From Fusarium oxysporum f. sp. lycopersici 4287 (taxonomy: Eukaryota > Ascomycota > Sordariomycetes > Hypocreales > Nectriaceae): a stretch of DNA of 64,000 nt. The notes under the pieces were generated by a model. The model had not been told where the DNA came from. It worked only from the letters and a program-made list of their open reading frames with translations, and did no database searches. The stretch's first letter is position 1, and the number at the start of each line of letters is the position of its first letter. The position numbers and the translations under genes are program-made. The stretch is from the NCBI RefSeq assembly GCF_000149955.1, contig NC_030989.1, positions 4,538,402 to 4,602,401 on the forward strand, written 5' to 3'. Positions 1-9,725 of the stretch are shown one piece after another.

Positions 1-243
1 GGCCAAGCCAACTCAGGCGGTTCAAAGAACAACTACGCATTCCTGACATTTCTACACGGTCCTCGAGGATGCATTGGTCAGAAGTTTTCACTGGCTGAGC
101 TCATGGCTCTTACATGCGCGTTGGTAGGGAGATACAAGTTTGACATAGATAAGGACTACGAGGTACGGGATATCACGGATGGAATCGTGGCGAAGCCGAG
201 CAAGGGACTGAAAGTCACTGTGGAGGAAGTGCAGGGCTGGTGA
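1..243 (+). CDS. Cytochrome P450, C-terminal fragment
   Basis: The open frame from base 1 to the TGA at 241-243 encodes the last 80 residues of a P450 monooxygenase. The heme-binding loop reads FLHGPRGCIGQ, with the thiolate cysteine encoded at 70-72, followed by the typical L-helix sequence KFSLAELMALTCALV and a short C-terminal strand region. The rest of the gene lies left of the window, so the substrate and P450 family cannot be told. P450s of this type are ER-anchored heme monooxygenases. The next gene is on the same strand about 630 bp away and is unrelated, so no gene cluster is implied. Confidence 0.93.
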   Translation, partial: GQANSGGSKNNYAFLTFLHGPRGCIGQKFSLAELMALTCALVGRYKFDIDKDYEVRDITDGIVAKPSKGLKVTVEEVQGW

Positions 244-871
244 GCATAGATCACATAGCAAAGTACAATTATCGTATTGACCTGCATAGCCTAGGGAAGG
301 CATAAACTTAGGACCTCCATTCTAAGTGACAAAAAGACTTGGGCAAATCAGCATAAGCTGAGGATGCTCTTTGGTGAGTTTATTTTGGCATCCTGTATCC
401 ACGTCCGAAGCTTTCTTGCTCCCTGAGGCACAGCCAAGACTGCATAACGAGAATTGTCTCATAAGCCGGCGTTTGTCGGCGCCCAGGTTCCCGGTGACAT
501 TAACCAGCAAACGGGCCAGCATGAGTAACGACATGTCACAAAGCTAATCTGTGCCACTTTTTACGTGGTCATAGCAAGGATGGCTGCCCCCATACTTATT
601 CCCACACCGTAAGATCTAACGTCGCACCCTATCCCTGTCAGGTCCGATAACAGGCCCCATGCTTGTATCTAAGCGGGTAAAACACGACTCGGTGTTGGCT
701 CAGCAAATGACTCGGAAAATAGCAGAAGCTCTGAGGGACTTGTTGGTCTTGGGGAGTGTTGCAGATCTGTCTCCGCAGCGCCCTTCATTCTGGCTGACTC
801 TGGGGTTCGAGTTTTCGCTCTTCTTCAAGAATCCAGCTTTCTCGTATTCTTCACTCTTCACCCAAGCAATC
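244..871. other. Intergenic: P450 3' end and RTA1-like gene promoter
   Basis: No convincing gene. At 331-353 there is a 23-bp stretch that matches 16169-16191 at 22 of 23 bases, see findings. An ATG at 659 lies in frame with the RTA1-like gene, but the segment it adds (212 nt) has no resemblance to that family. Confidence 0.5.
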
Positions 872-1744
872 ATGTCAATAGCAGACGGTTCCTACGCCCG
901 AGGCGATCTTTTGAACGGTTGCAAGGACCTTATTCCAGGCCTTCAGAATGCCTACGGTTATGTTCCCAGCCTAGCAGCTGGAATCGTCTTTTGTCTTATC
1001 TTTGCCGCTACGGGGATTTATCACATCGTTCGATCGTTCCAGAAGCGAAAAGCCACTTCGTACCTACTAGCCATTTCTTCGTATATCGAACTCATCGGCT
1101 GGATTGGCCGAACGTGGTCATCGAAATGCGCATACAACAAGATTGCTTTCCTCCTTCAGATCACCACCCTCGTCGTCGCTCCCATCTTTGTCGCTGCCGC
1201 AATCTACGTCACGCTGGGTTACCTCATCAAAGCGGTCGGACCTCAATACTCTGTCATCAGGCCCAAGCTTTACCTCTGGATCTTCCTCGTCGTTGATGTC
1301 CTGGCTCTTCTGATCCAGGCCGGCGGTGGCGGTCTTGCTTCGGGGGCAGCCAACAAAGGCAAAGACACCAAGCCGGGCGCCAACCTTATGGTCGCTGGTA
1401 TCATCTTCCAACTCGTCAGCATGACTGGCTTTTGTATTCTTTTTGCAATCTTTGTTTTGAGAACACGAGGTCTTGAGCTCGCCAAAGGCCAGCGCTTCGT
1501 CATCTACGCCACCATCATATCCGTTGTGTTTGTCTACATCCGATGCATCTACCGAACGGTCGAGCTCCTTGAAGGTTGGGATGGAAAGTTGATGAAGACT
1601 GAGGGATACTTTATTGGTCTTGATGGTGTTTGTATCGCAGTTGCTATTCTGATCTTTTGTATCTTTGATCCAGCTGTGCTGCTCGATCATGACAAGCAGC
1701 CTGAGCTTTCTTTCAACGAGCTTAACACCGTTTCTACAAAGTAA
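872..1744 (+). CDS. RTA1-like multispanning membrane protein
   Basis: Single-exon gene for a 290-aa protein. The frame is open from an ATG at 659, but I chose the ATG at 872 because the family usually begins just before the first membrane span and the extra 71 residues look non-family. About seven hydrophobic segments are visible. Family hallmarks are the ELIGWIGR stretch after TM2, VVAPIFVAAAIYVTLGYLI in the TM3 region, and VVDVLALLIQAGGGGL in the central span. RTA1/RSB1-type fungal proteins act at the plasma membrane in lipid movement or resistance to 7-aminocholesterol-type compounds. The substrate here is unknown. The short C-tail is hydrophilic. Confidence 0.88.
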   Translation: MSIADGSYARGDLLNGCKDLIPGLQNAYGYVPSLAAGIVFCLIFAATGIYHIVRSFQKRKATSYLLAISSYIELIGWIGRTWSSKCAYNKIAFLLQITTLVVAPIFVAAAIYVTLGYLIKAVGPQYSVIRPKLYLWIFLVVDVLALLIQAGGGGLASGAANKGKDTKPGANLMVAGIIFQLVSMTGFCILFAIFVLRTRGLELAKGQRFVIYATIISVVFVYIRCIYRTVELLEGWDGKLMKTEGYFIGLDGVCIAVAILIFCIFDPAVLLDHDKQPELSFNELNTVSTK

Positions 1745-2047
1745 TGCCTTTATGGAGTCGGGATTACTGATTGGCGTCATCATATGACGAATGACCAGCT
1801 AAACAGCACAGTGCATCCTGTTGCTGCAAATTTTAGTTCATATTAAATGGATCTTGTTTATCGCCTTATTTAAATTGTCCAGTACTTTAGCATTGTCTCA
1901 TAATTCATTTCATGCTGATCAATAGTATTCAATCACGTACTTTCATGTGAGGATACTGTTTGGTATTGTCATAATGCTGGTAGCTGATCGTATATGAAGA
2001 ACCCACTGAGTTCTAGTTCTATTCCACATACTTACTACTTTTGAGCC
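1745..2047. other. Convergent 3' intergenic region
   Basis: AT-rich spacer between the RTA1-like gene and zinc-finger gene A, which converge. Nothing else was recognised. Confidence 0.6.
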
Positions 2048-3343
2048 TCAACCAAGCGAAGAGTCTTTCATCCAATCCCTCAGATCAATACCATTATCTT
2101 CTCCTTCGTTATTCATATCAAGGGATGGCACATTACTGTTCTCAGCATGAGACGCTGGATTGTAGTCCGGATGATCTAGGACCCGAGTGAGGGGCGAATA
2201 CTGTGAAAAGTCCAACCAATCCGTCGTCGAATGTTCCTCATGTTGAGGCTGAGAAACTCCGGGGTTCTGCTGTCCTATCGATCTTGTCCGTGTGCTAGCA
2301 TTCTCCGCTGATATTATATTAGGCCGAGGCGAATCAAGTGAGATGCTGAATTCATTCCTCGTCGGATGTTCCTGAGGTTGAGGCTGGGTAGTATCGAGAC
2401 TCTGCTGTCTTATCGAGCTTGCCGGCGTGCTAGGATCCTCCACAGGCGTCATGTCAGGTTGAGACGAGTCACAGAGCAGCTGTGGGCTAGAACTATATGG
2501 TGGCTGCTGATAAGATGAAGTTTGAGTATAATTATTAGGAGTTGGCTCTGCGTGAGACTGTTGCGGTTGTTGCAGATCTTGACTTTGGCTATGCAGGTAA
2601 GTAAACGCTGAAATAACTCTATTGGACGGGATTTCTTACTGATTGCTCTGTGCAGCCTGCAGATGAGACGCCTGAGGTAGAGCTTGCTGGGGACTCACGA
2701 AGTATTGCCACTGAGCTTGAGTTCCGTTATAAGGGAGCTGTAGATAGGGATTTGGTGGTATTATTGGCCAGGGCTTAGCGATATGCTGTTGCGAGGGTTG
2801 AGCCCCGTCCTCCTGGGGCGCATCATTACTCATGCTGTTGTAGGTTGCGTATATGGTGTCAAGTATAAGAGTTTGATAGCCGGTGTCTAGCGGTGTAGTC
2901 CGAGCCTTTGCAGTAAGATAAGGAACAGCGATCTCCACAAATTGTGTCCTTGGCCTTTCCATATCAGGGTATAAGAAGTGCTACAGTTTATACCATGCTG
3001 CATCGGGCTTTCGACCTATAGCGGAGTCTAGATATTGTTGCAGCTCCGAATCAAGCAGGATGCCTGACTCTCCCGGGCTAGTTGTGACGCATTTTGACGG
3101 ATCATGGTGGCTATCCTGCTTGTGATCGTAGATTTCCTCACGGCAATTCGGGCAAGTCCAAGGAGTAGAGTTGGTGTAGGCCAGATGCTTCGATCTGAGA
3201 TGATCCCACAGGCATGACATGCCTCTCAGAGGTTTGTCACTGCATAGGTAGAACTGGATGCTATTGTATTTGTGAAAAGGGCATTCCAAGAAGCTCTGGG
3301 GGTTTGCAGCACGAGGAAACCTGGGCTCGTTCAAAGGCGCCAT
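2048..3343 (-). pseudogene. CPFY zinc-finger paralogue A, interrupted by in-frame TAG
   Basis: Minus-strand gene with exons 3343-2640 and 2588-2048. The intron (2639-2589, 51 nt) has GTAAGA and TGCATAG ends and keeps the frame. The zinc-finger module occupies residues 21-85: ECPFH, then DHLRSKH, then CPNC and a final HHDPSKC. After it comes the subfamily motif SGILLDSELQ, shared with genes C and E as LLPEEF and LLPAEF. An in-frame TAG (2983-2981) stands where the paralogues have the second Trp of W-x-x-I-W-x-x-L-Y-P: the gene reads WYKL, stop, HFLYPD. Downstream coding character persists in the same frame for about 290 codons, rich in Q and P with repeats of QPQxEHxT. A recent nonsense change, readthrough or a base error would all fit. 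A 39-nt intron over the stop looks too short. The role is presumably nuclear nucleic-acid binding, by inference from the module. Confidence 0.72.
2981..2983 (-). other. In-frame TAG at a conserved Trp codon of gene A
   Basis: The codon aligns with a Trp conserved in paralogues E, F and G and in the C and B versions of the motif. One G-to-A change converts TGG to TAG. Confidence 0.7.
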
Positions 3344-3783
3344 GGGAGCGTTAAGAAGGCGTAATGGTTCTTTGGTGTGAATTCTGAAGCAATGATGATG
3401 AAAAAGAAGAAATGCCGAAAGAGAGGAAATGTGTACTTAGGTACCTTGCGGTTACTTCGGGTACCAAAAAGCCAGGACAGTTCTTTCCTGAATATGGGCG
3501 AGTTACGAAGAGAAGATCAAGTTTTAGGATGTTGACGCACGCCAAAGGAAGGAACTGAATGTCCGCAGCCTTAAGTGTGGCAAGAAATGGCCAGTCTAGC
3601 CTAACTTTATAAGTCTTATCAAAGATTTATGAAGCAGTTACCCTGAAATAATAGCAACCTTTAGGCTACTGACAAAGGATAACTCTCAGTGACATGTATT
3701 ATCTCCTCTTTAACCCACAGCTAATCTCTGCGTGGTGTATGTAAGCTTGCTGTCACAGCGATGTCTGCCCATGTACAAGGTCG
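3344..3783. other. Promoter side of gene A
   Basis: No gene recognised. This is the upstream region of minus-strand gene A and it runs into the gene relic that starts near 3784. Confidence 0.5.
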
Positions 3784-4436
3784 GCTTCTGGCATCCTGAT
3801 GTCCCCAGTCAAGGAATTTTGCGACAGCTCTAGATCTTCTTCCTGATGTCGTTATTGCAGAGGAAGCCCGCGATAATTTACCTGTCTTCAAAGGTATTTA
3901 CGATATGGTATTGGGTACACAAAACCTCTACCGCGTCATGGACGATTATCATCTTTGTCTGTTTGACGAGCCACAAGTCGGAGCCTTTCTGAACGGCGAT
4001 ACCTGTGTTTGGTCAACATTCGAAAATAGGCAGCCAGTACACCACGAAATCTTCCCCTCCTCCGTTTGACATCACTGAAGATTGGTGCTTGGCTGCTGTT
4101 GGGAAACGGCTCGAAGAAAGGCCTATTCCAAGCGACATCTTGAGTCTCCTCTACGCTCCCTTGCCACGACATTTACCCTCAGTTGAAAAAGACATCCTTA
4201 TTCTCATGTCGGCCTTTACTGGAAACATTGACCGTTGCGTCCGACTTAGAAGGCCTCACCCTGTCAGTGGTGAGATGCAGTGCATAGTGCGTGGTATCTA
4301 CCACAACACCTTTTTCGCCAAGTGGCGCTATGAAAAACCAGAGCTGGCCGCGCTTCAGAAGTTTGTTCATGCGCGCTTGATCATGAATGACGATCTGACG
4401 TGGCTCAACAACAATAGGCCTTTTGGGACCAACTAG
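3784..4436 (+). pseudogene. Frameshifted relic of a fungal hypothetical protein gene
   Basis: Coding-like plus-strand sequence is spread over three frames. Around 3784-3829 it reads FWHPDVPSQGILRQL. From about 3830 to 4063 another frame reads LLPDVVIAEEARDNLPVFKG and later CVWSTFENRQPVHHEIF. From about 4052 to 4436 a third frame reads FDITEDWCLAAVGKRL, later GEMQCIVRGIYHNTFFAKW and ARLIMNDDLTWLNN. The breaks near 3828 and 4060 have no intron signals, so they are frameshifts, and the end is truncated. It resembles, from memory, a repetitive Fusarium hypothetical family with a conserved GIYHNTFFAKW core. Its function is unknown. Confidence 0.6.
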
Positions 4437-5246
4437 ATGCCTCATTAGGTCCAGACACCAGGGTTTAGCTATGCCTTTCAGGCCATCATCGGGCCTGAAA
4501 GATGCCCTACACTACACGAATGTGCTTGAGGTTTGAAAGTGACGTGGTGTTGAATCTTTTTTTGCTTTGTGTATTGGAAGCTGGGAGCACGCAGTCATCC
4601 AGATGTCGTTGGGCTGTCGAAGAAATGCGTCAAGGAGGCCTCAAAATCTGCCCCCCCCAATGGAAGCACAAGTTCAATTTCTCCATGACTTCGTCATCCT
4701 GATGTGCAGCAACCCTCGGAAGTTAGACAAGGATGCCGTTTCAGCTTGACATCCTGCAAAGCTCGGAATAGCAGAAAACAGTAATTGCACTCAGTACAAG
4801 ATAAGCAAAAGCGGGCTATGATAATCAGTGGTGAGATGTGACACCAGTTTCAAATTTGCGACGTCCAAATATGATCATGTAGTCACGATATCTCATCAGA
4901 TCGTTGTCATTTTGATGAAAAAAGACGCAAGGCAAGACTGCTGGGTCCCTTTTCGATGGGCGAACTATTCTCATTTCAACCTCTTCGGGCATCTGACTGA
5001 TGATCGAAAGGTTTTATTAAGTGTTTCCGCCGTTGCGTAGACAGCCCAGGATGACCTCGTACATTAACCAATTAGGTGCCTTGCTTGCAATCTGATTGGC
5101 TGTCGTATGATACACACGTCTGTGTTGCGAAGTAGCCTGTAACACGAGAATTGGGATGAAAAGCTTTTGAGCAGGTATATAAATAAGGGTAGATCCAAAG
5201 CTTATTGTGAATAACTTACCTAAATACACTATCAAGTTTATTTAAC
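4437..5246. other. Intergenic upstream of zinc-finger gene B
   Basis: No gene recognised. The stretch contains a C-run near 4650, one candidate palindrome site at 5025-5040 and the TATA box of gene B. Confidence 0.5.
5176..5185 (+). promoter_or_regulatory. TATA box of gene B
   Basis: TATATAAATA lies 62 bp before the ATG at 5247, a normal spacing, and supports that start. Confidence 0.6.
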
Positions 5247-6347
5247 ATGTCTTTTTGCGCATTTAATCTCTTCTACAATCTGTTCCGGCACATAAAATCT
5301 TGTTTTAAAATCAGCGAGATGGAGGCGATAGCTGATCCAAATTGCTGCCAGAACCATTTCCCTGAGCAATCCAATCGACACCCAGCTTATTCAGGAGAAG
5401 CCAAGCATACCAGTTCTAGCCAATGGGGCCCTTGGCTTCACAATCTGTCTAATGCACCTCTTCACGGGTGTGCCACACCTTTGTCTCCCAAACATGACAT
5501 AGAGTCTCAATGCTGGTCTACCAATGACACAGAAGATGAAGATGAGATCGGAGACTTCTCTTTATCAGATCACAGTCTCGCTTTAAGTGATCTTTCCCAG
5601 TCCAAGAGACTTGAGGTGAAGACGTACGCACTTGCAGCGTTCAGTGACTGGAAAGAAAAGATGGAGTACATAACACCGCCAGAGAATGCACTGCCCTTTC
5701 AACAACTTTTCAGACCATCGTCTGCGCAGCCAATGGCGCATACACAGGCGGTTGATGAATCCGACATCAGTGACGACGAATTAGTCGTAATATCACGTCC
5801 TACTCGTCTCTCTAGGGCATTTTTTCATCTTGCCTGTCCTTTTTATGTCTATGATCCTGAGAAGTGTCACCAATGTCTGCTCACAGGCGATCTACGAAGT
5901 GTCGAGGATCTGATCGAGCATTTGTTCCAATTTCATTCCCGTCCGTGCTACTGCATGAACTGTTATGAGACATTTGATACGCAGATTCGTCGCGACAATC
6001 ATGTTTTGAATGAGAAATGCAAGGCGCATACTCCAGGCCCATTGTTTGGGCTAGCCGAGAGCCAGAAAGCGATACTACTCGAGATAGACACGCATCACAC
6101 TAGTGAAAAATCATGCTGGTTCTGCATCTGGTCTATCGTGTTTCCAGACTCATGGGAGCCTCGCTCGCCGTATCTGGATCAGGGCGCGGGGCTAGGTGTC
6201 TCCATGATGCGCGACTTTTGGGGCTTGTATGGCTCTAAGTGCATAATGGACTCCTTGACTCATCATGGAATACCACGATACGAATACCAGAGTCTCATGG
6301 GTAGCTTATACCATCTGGTTTTGGAGGACCTGTTAAATGGTATTTGA
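5247..6347 (+). CDS. CPFY zinc-finger paralogue B
   Basis: Single-exon 366-aa protein. Residues 130-150 carry SDWKEKMEYITPPE, matched in gene G by SRWIDGIKYTAPPED. An acidic patch DESDISDDELVVIS precedes the zinc-finger module (about 194-258), which reads FFHLACPFY, HLFQFH, then CMNC and HVLNEKC. After it, W-x3-W-x3-F-P (CWFCIWSIVFPD) and EPRSPYLDQG are shared with gene G, so B and G are the closest pair. The module has one C2H2-like and one C2HC-like unit. It is probably a nuclear protein, with DNA or RNA binding inferred only. B converges with gene C across 244 bp and diverges from gene A. Confidence 0.8.
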   Translation: MSFCAFNLFYNLFRHIKSCFKISEMEAIADPNCCQNHFPEQSNRHPAYSGEAKHTSSSQWGPWLHNLSNAPLHGCATPLSPKHDIESQCWSTNDTEDEDEIGDFSLSDHSLALSDLSQSKRLEVKTYALAAFSDWKEKMEYITPPENALPFQQLFRPSSAQPMAHTQAVDESDISDDELVVISRPTRLSRAFFHLACPFYVYDPEKCHQCLLTGDLRSVEDLIEHLFQFHSRPCYCMNCYETFDTQIRRDNHVLNEKCKAHTPGPLFGLAESQKAILLEIDTHHTSEKSCWFCIWSIVFPDSWEPRSPYLDQGAGLGVSMMRDFWGLYGSKCIMDSLTHHGIPRYEYQSLMGSLYHLVLEDLLNGI

Positions 6348-6591
6348 GGAATACCATTTTCCCGGGGTGTCATTTGTCCCGGCATTGCCGGGTGCTCCTA
6401 CAATAAATGTCTATACTTTCGATAGATTAAATAAACTAGCATTGTTCAATAACCGATAAGGTTTACGACATTTGAACGAGATGAATAGCGCTAACAAATT
6501 CGATACCAAATCTAGAAGTCATGAAACACGTATATATTTCGTGATATAATTCGGGAGGACCTAAGAAGAGAACGACAAAGGGGGAAAAAAG

Positions 6592-7899
6592 TCAGAACAA
6601 AAGAATATCATGGAGTGTCATTCTGGTTGCCAGTATTCTCGTTCGAGGAAGGGTTGATCCATTCCATATCATCCTGGTATACATGATAACGTGTCGGAGT
6701 TCTAATTTCCGCCTTTCCTGCTGGCTCTGGACTGCCTGCTGGACTTCAGAATCTCCTTGTAACGCAGCAGGATAAAGTCCATTTAGGATCTGAGCAGACA
6801 TGGACTGACAGTACTGCGGTTGGATACCAAACGCTGAAAGCACCTGCAGAGTCGCCATCCTGCCGGCCTCGGGAGGAACCATCGCCTGGATATATGGAGA
6901 TGCCGGGACGGTACGAAATCTCGTCGCCATCAGAGCATTCAGAGGAGGGAAACACACCCTCCACATTGCGTACCACTTGGCTACAGAGCCCCTCACCCCA
7001 TCGCGCTTGTTCTTGAGTTCTTCGAACTCCTCAGGAAGCAGCATACCGGTTTCCTCAATAGTCCTTAGTTGGCATGCTCCATCGACCGTACGATGGAGTA
7101 TGAAGCTTTGCTCCGCGTGGGGGCCGTGGAACTCCTGACGACATATCGCATCGTAGATTTTGATGAGGTTACTTTCTGTGCAAGCAGTCCAGTTCCCATT
7201 TCCACTCCTACGAGCTGCTTCGGCACTGTCAGGCGTGCAAAGCCTGACCTCTTGTAGTAGGTGGCATCGTTCGATGTGCTGGAAGACGTCACTCAATCGA
7301 CGTATGCGATAATTGCCGCACTCATGGTATTGTACCGGGTTTGTTATGTAAAAGGGACATCCGAAGATTTTTGGGAGCTGGACTTCACTGCTAGGGCAAT
7401 ATCGGTAGCCATCTGGCGGTAGTTTTCCGTTATCCTCCCCTTTGCCCGTTCCGCCTTTGCCTCCTCCATCAAAGCCAGGATTTCGGGCATCTTGGAGAGT
7501 ATTCTTCCCTTTTCCGGTTCTTTCTCCACGCTTGGTTGAGTTTGTTTTGTTGCTGTTGGTTCCATGGGCCCTATGATGAACATCGTTTGAAGAGATTAAT
7601 TGGTACTTGAACTTGTGCAGCAGTTGGTCCACGGCCTCGTAGAATGCAGGTTCCAAAATTATTGGCATGGTTTGGTGACTCCATGGGTAGTTGAGATCGT
7701 TGCAAGCTGCTGGCAAAAACCCATCTCCATCTTTGATATCGCTACTATCAACCGTCGTGGGCGACTCCTTTGTGGCGGCACCCTTTTGCCGTGTGTGGCG
7801 GGAAACCTTCAGTTTCAAACGACGCCATGGCTCTTTGTATAGGATTCCGTGCGAGTTCAACGACGTCAGGGATCGCCCAGGGGGATGTTTGAGGAACAT
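6592..7899 (-). CDS. CPFY zinc-finger paralogue C
   Basis: Open frame of 435 aa on the minus strand. A Gly/Lys-rich linker (about 128-160) precedes the module at 181-275: GCPFYITNP, HIERCH, an insertion, then ICRQEFHGPHAE and a terminal GAC. It continues with ETGMLLPEEFEEL, the subfamily signature shared with E, and the WYAMWRVCFP motif. The annotated C-terminus is doubtful. From about 6740 down to the TGA at 6610-6608 another frame encodes an acidic end, YQDDMEWINPSSNEN, that looks more like the tails of A and E. A frameshift or unseen intron near 6740 is possible. The upstream side is a shared promoter region with a small gene and gene D. Confidence 0.77.
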   Translation of the reverse strand: MFLKHPPGRSLTSLNSHGILYKEPWRRLKLKVSRHTRQKGAATKESPTTVDSSDIKDGDGFLPAACNDLNYPWSHQTMPIILEPAFYEAVDQLLHKFKYQLISSNDVHHRAHGTNSNKTNSTKRGERTGKGKNTLQDARNPGFDGGGKGGTGKGEDNGKLPPDGYRYCPSSEVQLPKIFGCPFYITNPVQYHECGNYRIRRLSDVFQHIERCHLLQEVRLCTPDSAEAARRSGNGNWTACTESNLIKIYDAICRQEFHGPHAEQSFILHRTVDGACQLRTIEETGMLLPEEFEELKNKRDGVRGSVAKWYAMWRVCFPPLNALMATRFRTVPASPYIQAMVPPEAGRMATLQVLSAFGIQPQYCQSMSAQILNGLYPAALQGDSEVQQAVQSQQERRKLELRHVIMYTRMIWNGSTLPRTRILATRMTLHDILLF

Positions 7900-8861
7900 C
7901 TTGTAATTGCGGATTTGCTCAACAGGAAGGTAAAGATCCTGAAAAATAAGCTGCGCTATTGTGAAACTGAGACAACAATTTCTGTGGAATGAACACCAGT
8001 GTTTTCAACCACTGGATCAGTATAGAGTACATAAAGGAGAGGCATTGGAGAACCATTTCAAATATAGACAGCATTGCTCGTTTTCCGCAATCGCGTAGGG
8101 CCTGGAGACTCTATTGTCGTGTCCATGATAGCCAGGCTCTCTACACATACGCGCACTTGCCCAGACCGGTTTACACAGCCGCGGAAGAAATACAGCCTCA
8201 TTTGGTAGGCATATTCTGCTGCCCATATTCGACAAAAAGTCGCTACAAGTAATTGCCATCGAGGCGTTTACATTCAAAACCGAAGAATAGCATTGTGATA
8301 TGCCCGTTATTGTTCCCGCCGATAACCTGACAATTGATACTCGGAGCACCGAAAGACAATCAGGTCACCAAGAGTCTATCAGACCATCGCACTGAGTGTG
8401 CCTTCGGTCAGCCATGTCTCATGCAGGTGCGTCGTCCTCTACACACATGCGTAAGGACTACACACACGCGGAACGGTGAGATCATTTGGCTCTCCTACTG
8501 TCTGCCGCTATTACAAGACGTAATTCCATTCGCGAACCATTCCATTGCAGAGGCCTCGCCTCCACTGAAGCGTGTACTTCTACGCAAATGTGGAAGTTTG
8601 GGCGGCAGCATATCCCTGTCCTATGACCTAATTCGACAAAGTTTTCCACTATTGCTGTTGTACGACACACCAACAGCTCTCATTCGCTGCCATTGCTGTG
8701 ACTTTTCTAGCTACCAAGCCCTGAGTGTTCGCATTTGTGGTTCGCCATAGCCATACTGAGAGTTCATTCGTCGTCAAGTCCTGTTGGCTGTGCTATTTGT
8801 CGGGATTTGATAAATTTTTCAAATTCGATCCCGCAGTTGTGAAATCGTGCCAAGCCATGCT

Positions 8862-8877
8862 ATCCGCGGTTGCGGAA
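8862..8877. promoter_or_regulatory. Palindromic site ATCCGC-N4-GCGGAA
   Basis: Perfect inverted repeat of TCCGC with a 4-base spacer, 31 bp before the TATA box of the small gene. It is the unmutated-looking form of the CAC/GTG copies found near 15 kb. Confidence 0.6.
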
Positions 8878-8907
8878 GATGGCAATTTGTAGAGGAGGCA
8901 ACAGTCA

Positions 8908-8913
8908 TATAAA
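8908..8913 (+). promoter_or_regulatory. TATA box of small gene at 8988
   Basis: TATAAA lies 80 bp upstream of the ATG at 8988. The twin gene at 15945 has TATATAA 64 bp upstream. Confidence 0.5.
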
Positions 8914-8987
8914 TTTTGATGCAATTGTCAGCCAAAAGCTTGCCCTTCAGTTAGCAACTTATCACAGACTTGATACCCAGATCAAAC

Positions 8988-9254
8988 ATGCCGTGCAATA
9001 GTATATCTTCAACAACCTATAGAGCTACTTGCCCCACAGCTTCAACAAGGTTTGTCTGAAATATCCATCGTACAAGCTCTGCTCAGTGACTGACGTGCGC
9101 CTAAAGTGAATCGAACCAATTGGATGCAAAAGACGAATACAATGACCGAATACAAATTTGGCTGTTGGACCCAGGGCTTGATCTCCAAGGCAGGCTGCTG
9201 ACAGGAGCGTCACCATGGCACAGCCCTAGAGCCCAATACCAGACAGGGACATAA
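8988..9254 (+). CDS. Hidden small gene or 5' exons, copy 1 (WLLD peptide)
   Basis: Proposed exons 8988-9049 and 9107-9254, intron 57 nt (GTTTGT to CTAAAG), giving a 69-aa product. The conserved core is EYNDRIQIWLLDPGLDLQGR. A second copy at 15945-16212 has an intron of nearly equal length at the same place and phase, and a core EYDGRIKDWLLDSGLDIQRR. Differences between the copies concentrate at third codon positions, which indicates selection on protein. It is either an independent 70-aa protein or the N-terminal exons of the downstream zinc-finger gene D. The pattern DRIQIWLLD loosely recalls RFSRWIDGI of gene G, which favours kinship with the zinc-finger family. Function unknown. Confidence 0.55.
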
Positions 9255-9725
9255 TTCGAGACAAAACTTGAGGCTGGCTTTCGGGTTGATGAGTTTTTGA
9301 CAGCGACTAAGAATGCAGGATTGTGTTGTGATTTTAAGGCATAAAATGTAGTTTTTAACGACTAGGAAGTCCTGGAGGGGATCCCAAAGGCACATCAATG
9401 ATGTAATAGGCTTCATATCAATATTGCAATAACCCGTAAGATACCATGGGCTGAAAATGGCATGTTGATCTCACTTATCTTCCTCGGCTGTCTCCACGTT
9501 GCACGAGGTCCTGCACCCCTCCATATTTGTAGCACAATGTACATGTGTAGTGGACCATCCGCCAGTTGCCTTGGGCCGCCTCGTCTTTGGACTTTTTAAC
9601 CCCCCTTCCCCTTCTCCCAGATGTAGTATCACAACTCAGCCACGCCTATGGCTTCACTACCTATCCGACATACCAAGGCTCCTTTCTCCAGCGCGGTTAC
9701 CCGACTATAACAGTTAAAAGGACTT
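9255..9725. other. Spacer between small gene and gene D
   Basis: No gene recognised. A pyrimidine-rich stretch precedes the ATG of gene D. If the small gene is the 5' part of D, introns lie here. Confidence 0.4.

Larger units (their letters stand above)
7900..8987. promoter_or_regulatory. Divergent promoter between C and D with palindrome sites
   Basis: No gene seen. The interval contains seven candidate sites of the CRC-N4-GYG palindrome at 8083, 8171, 8560, 8580, 8727, 8829 and 8862 (each 16 bp). The best, 8862-8877, reads ATCCGC-GGTT-GCGGAA. A TATAAA at 8908-8913 lies 80 bp before the small-gene ATG at 8988. Confidence 0.6.

Noticed and set aside
1118..1783. Long minus-strand open frame opposite the RTA1-like gene
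   Set aside because: It is the antisense of a clearly coding, hydrophobic protein gene, and it has no family resemblance.
2945..2985. A 39-nt intron that would remove the TAG of gene A
   Set aside because: It is shorter than any other intron here (42-88 nt), has no branch site and would delete the conserved LYP motif.
9100..9125. tRNA B-box-like GGTTCGATTC on the minus strand
   Set aside because: No A box, no acceptor-stem pairing, and the bases belong to the conserved small-gene exon.
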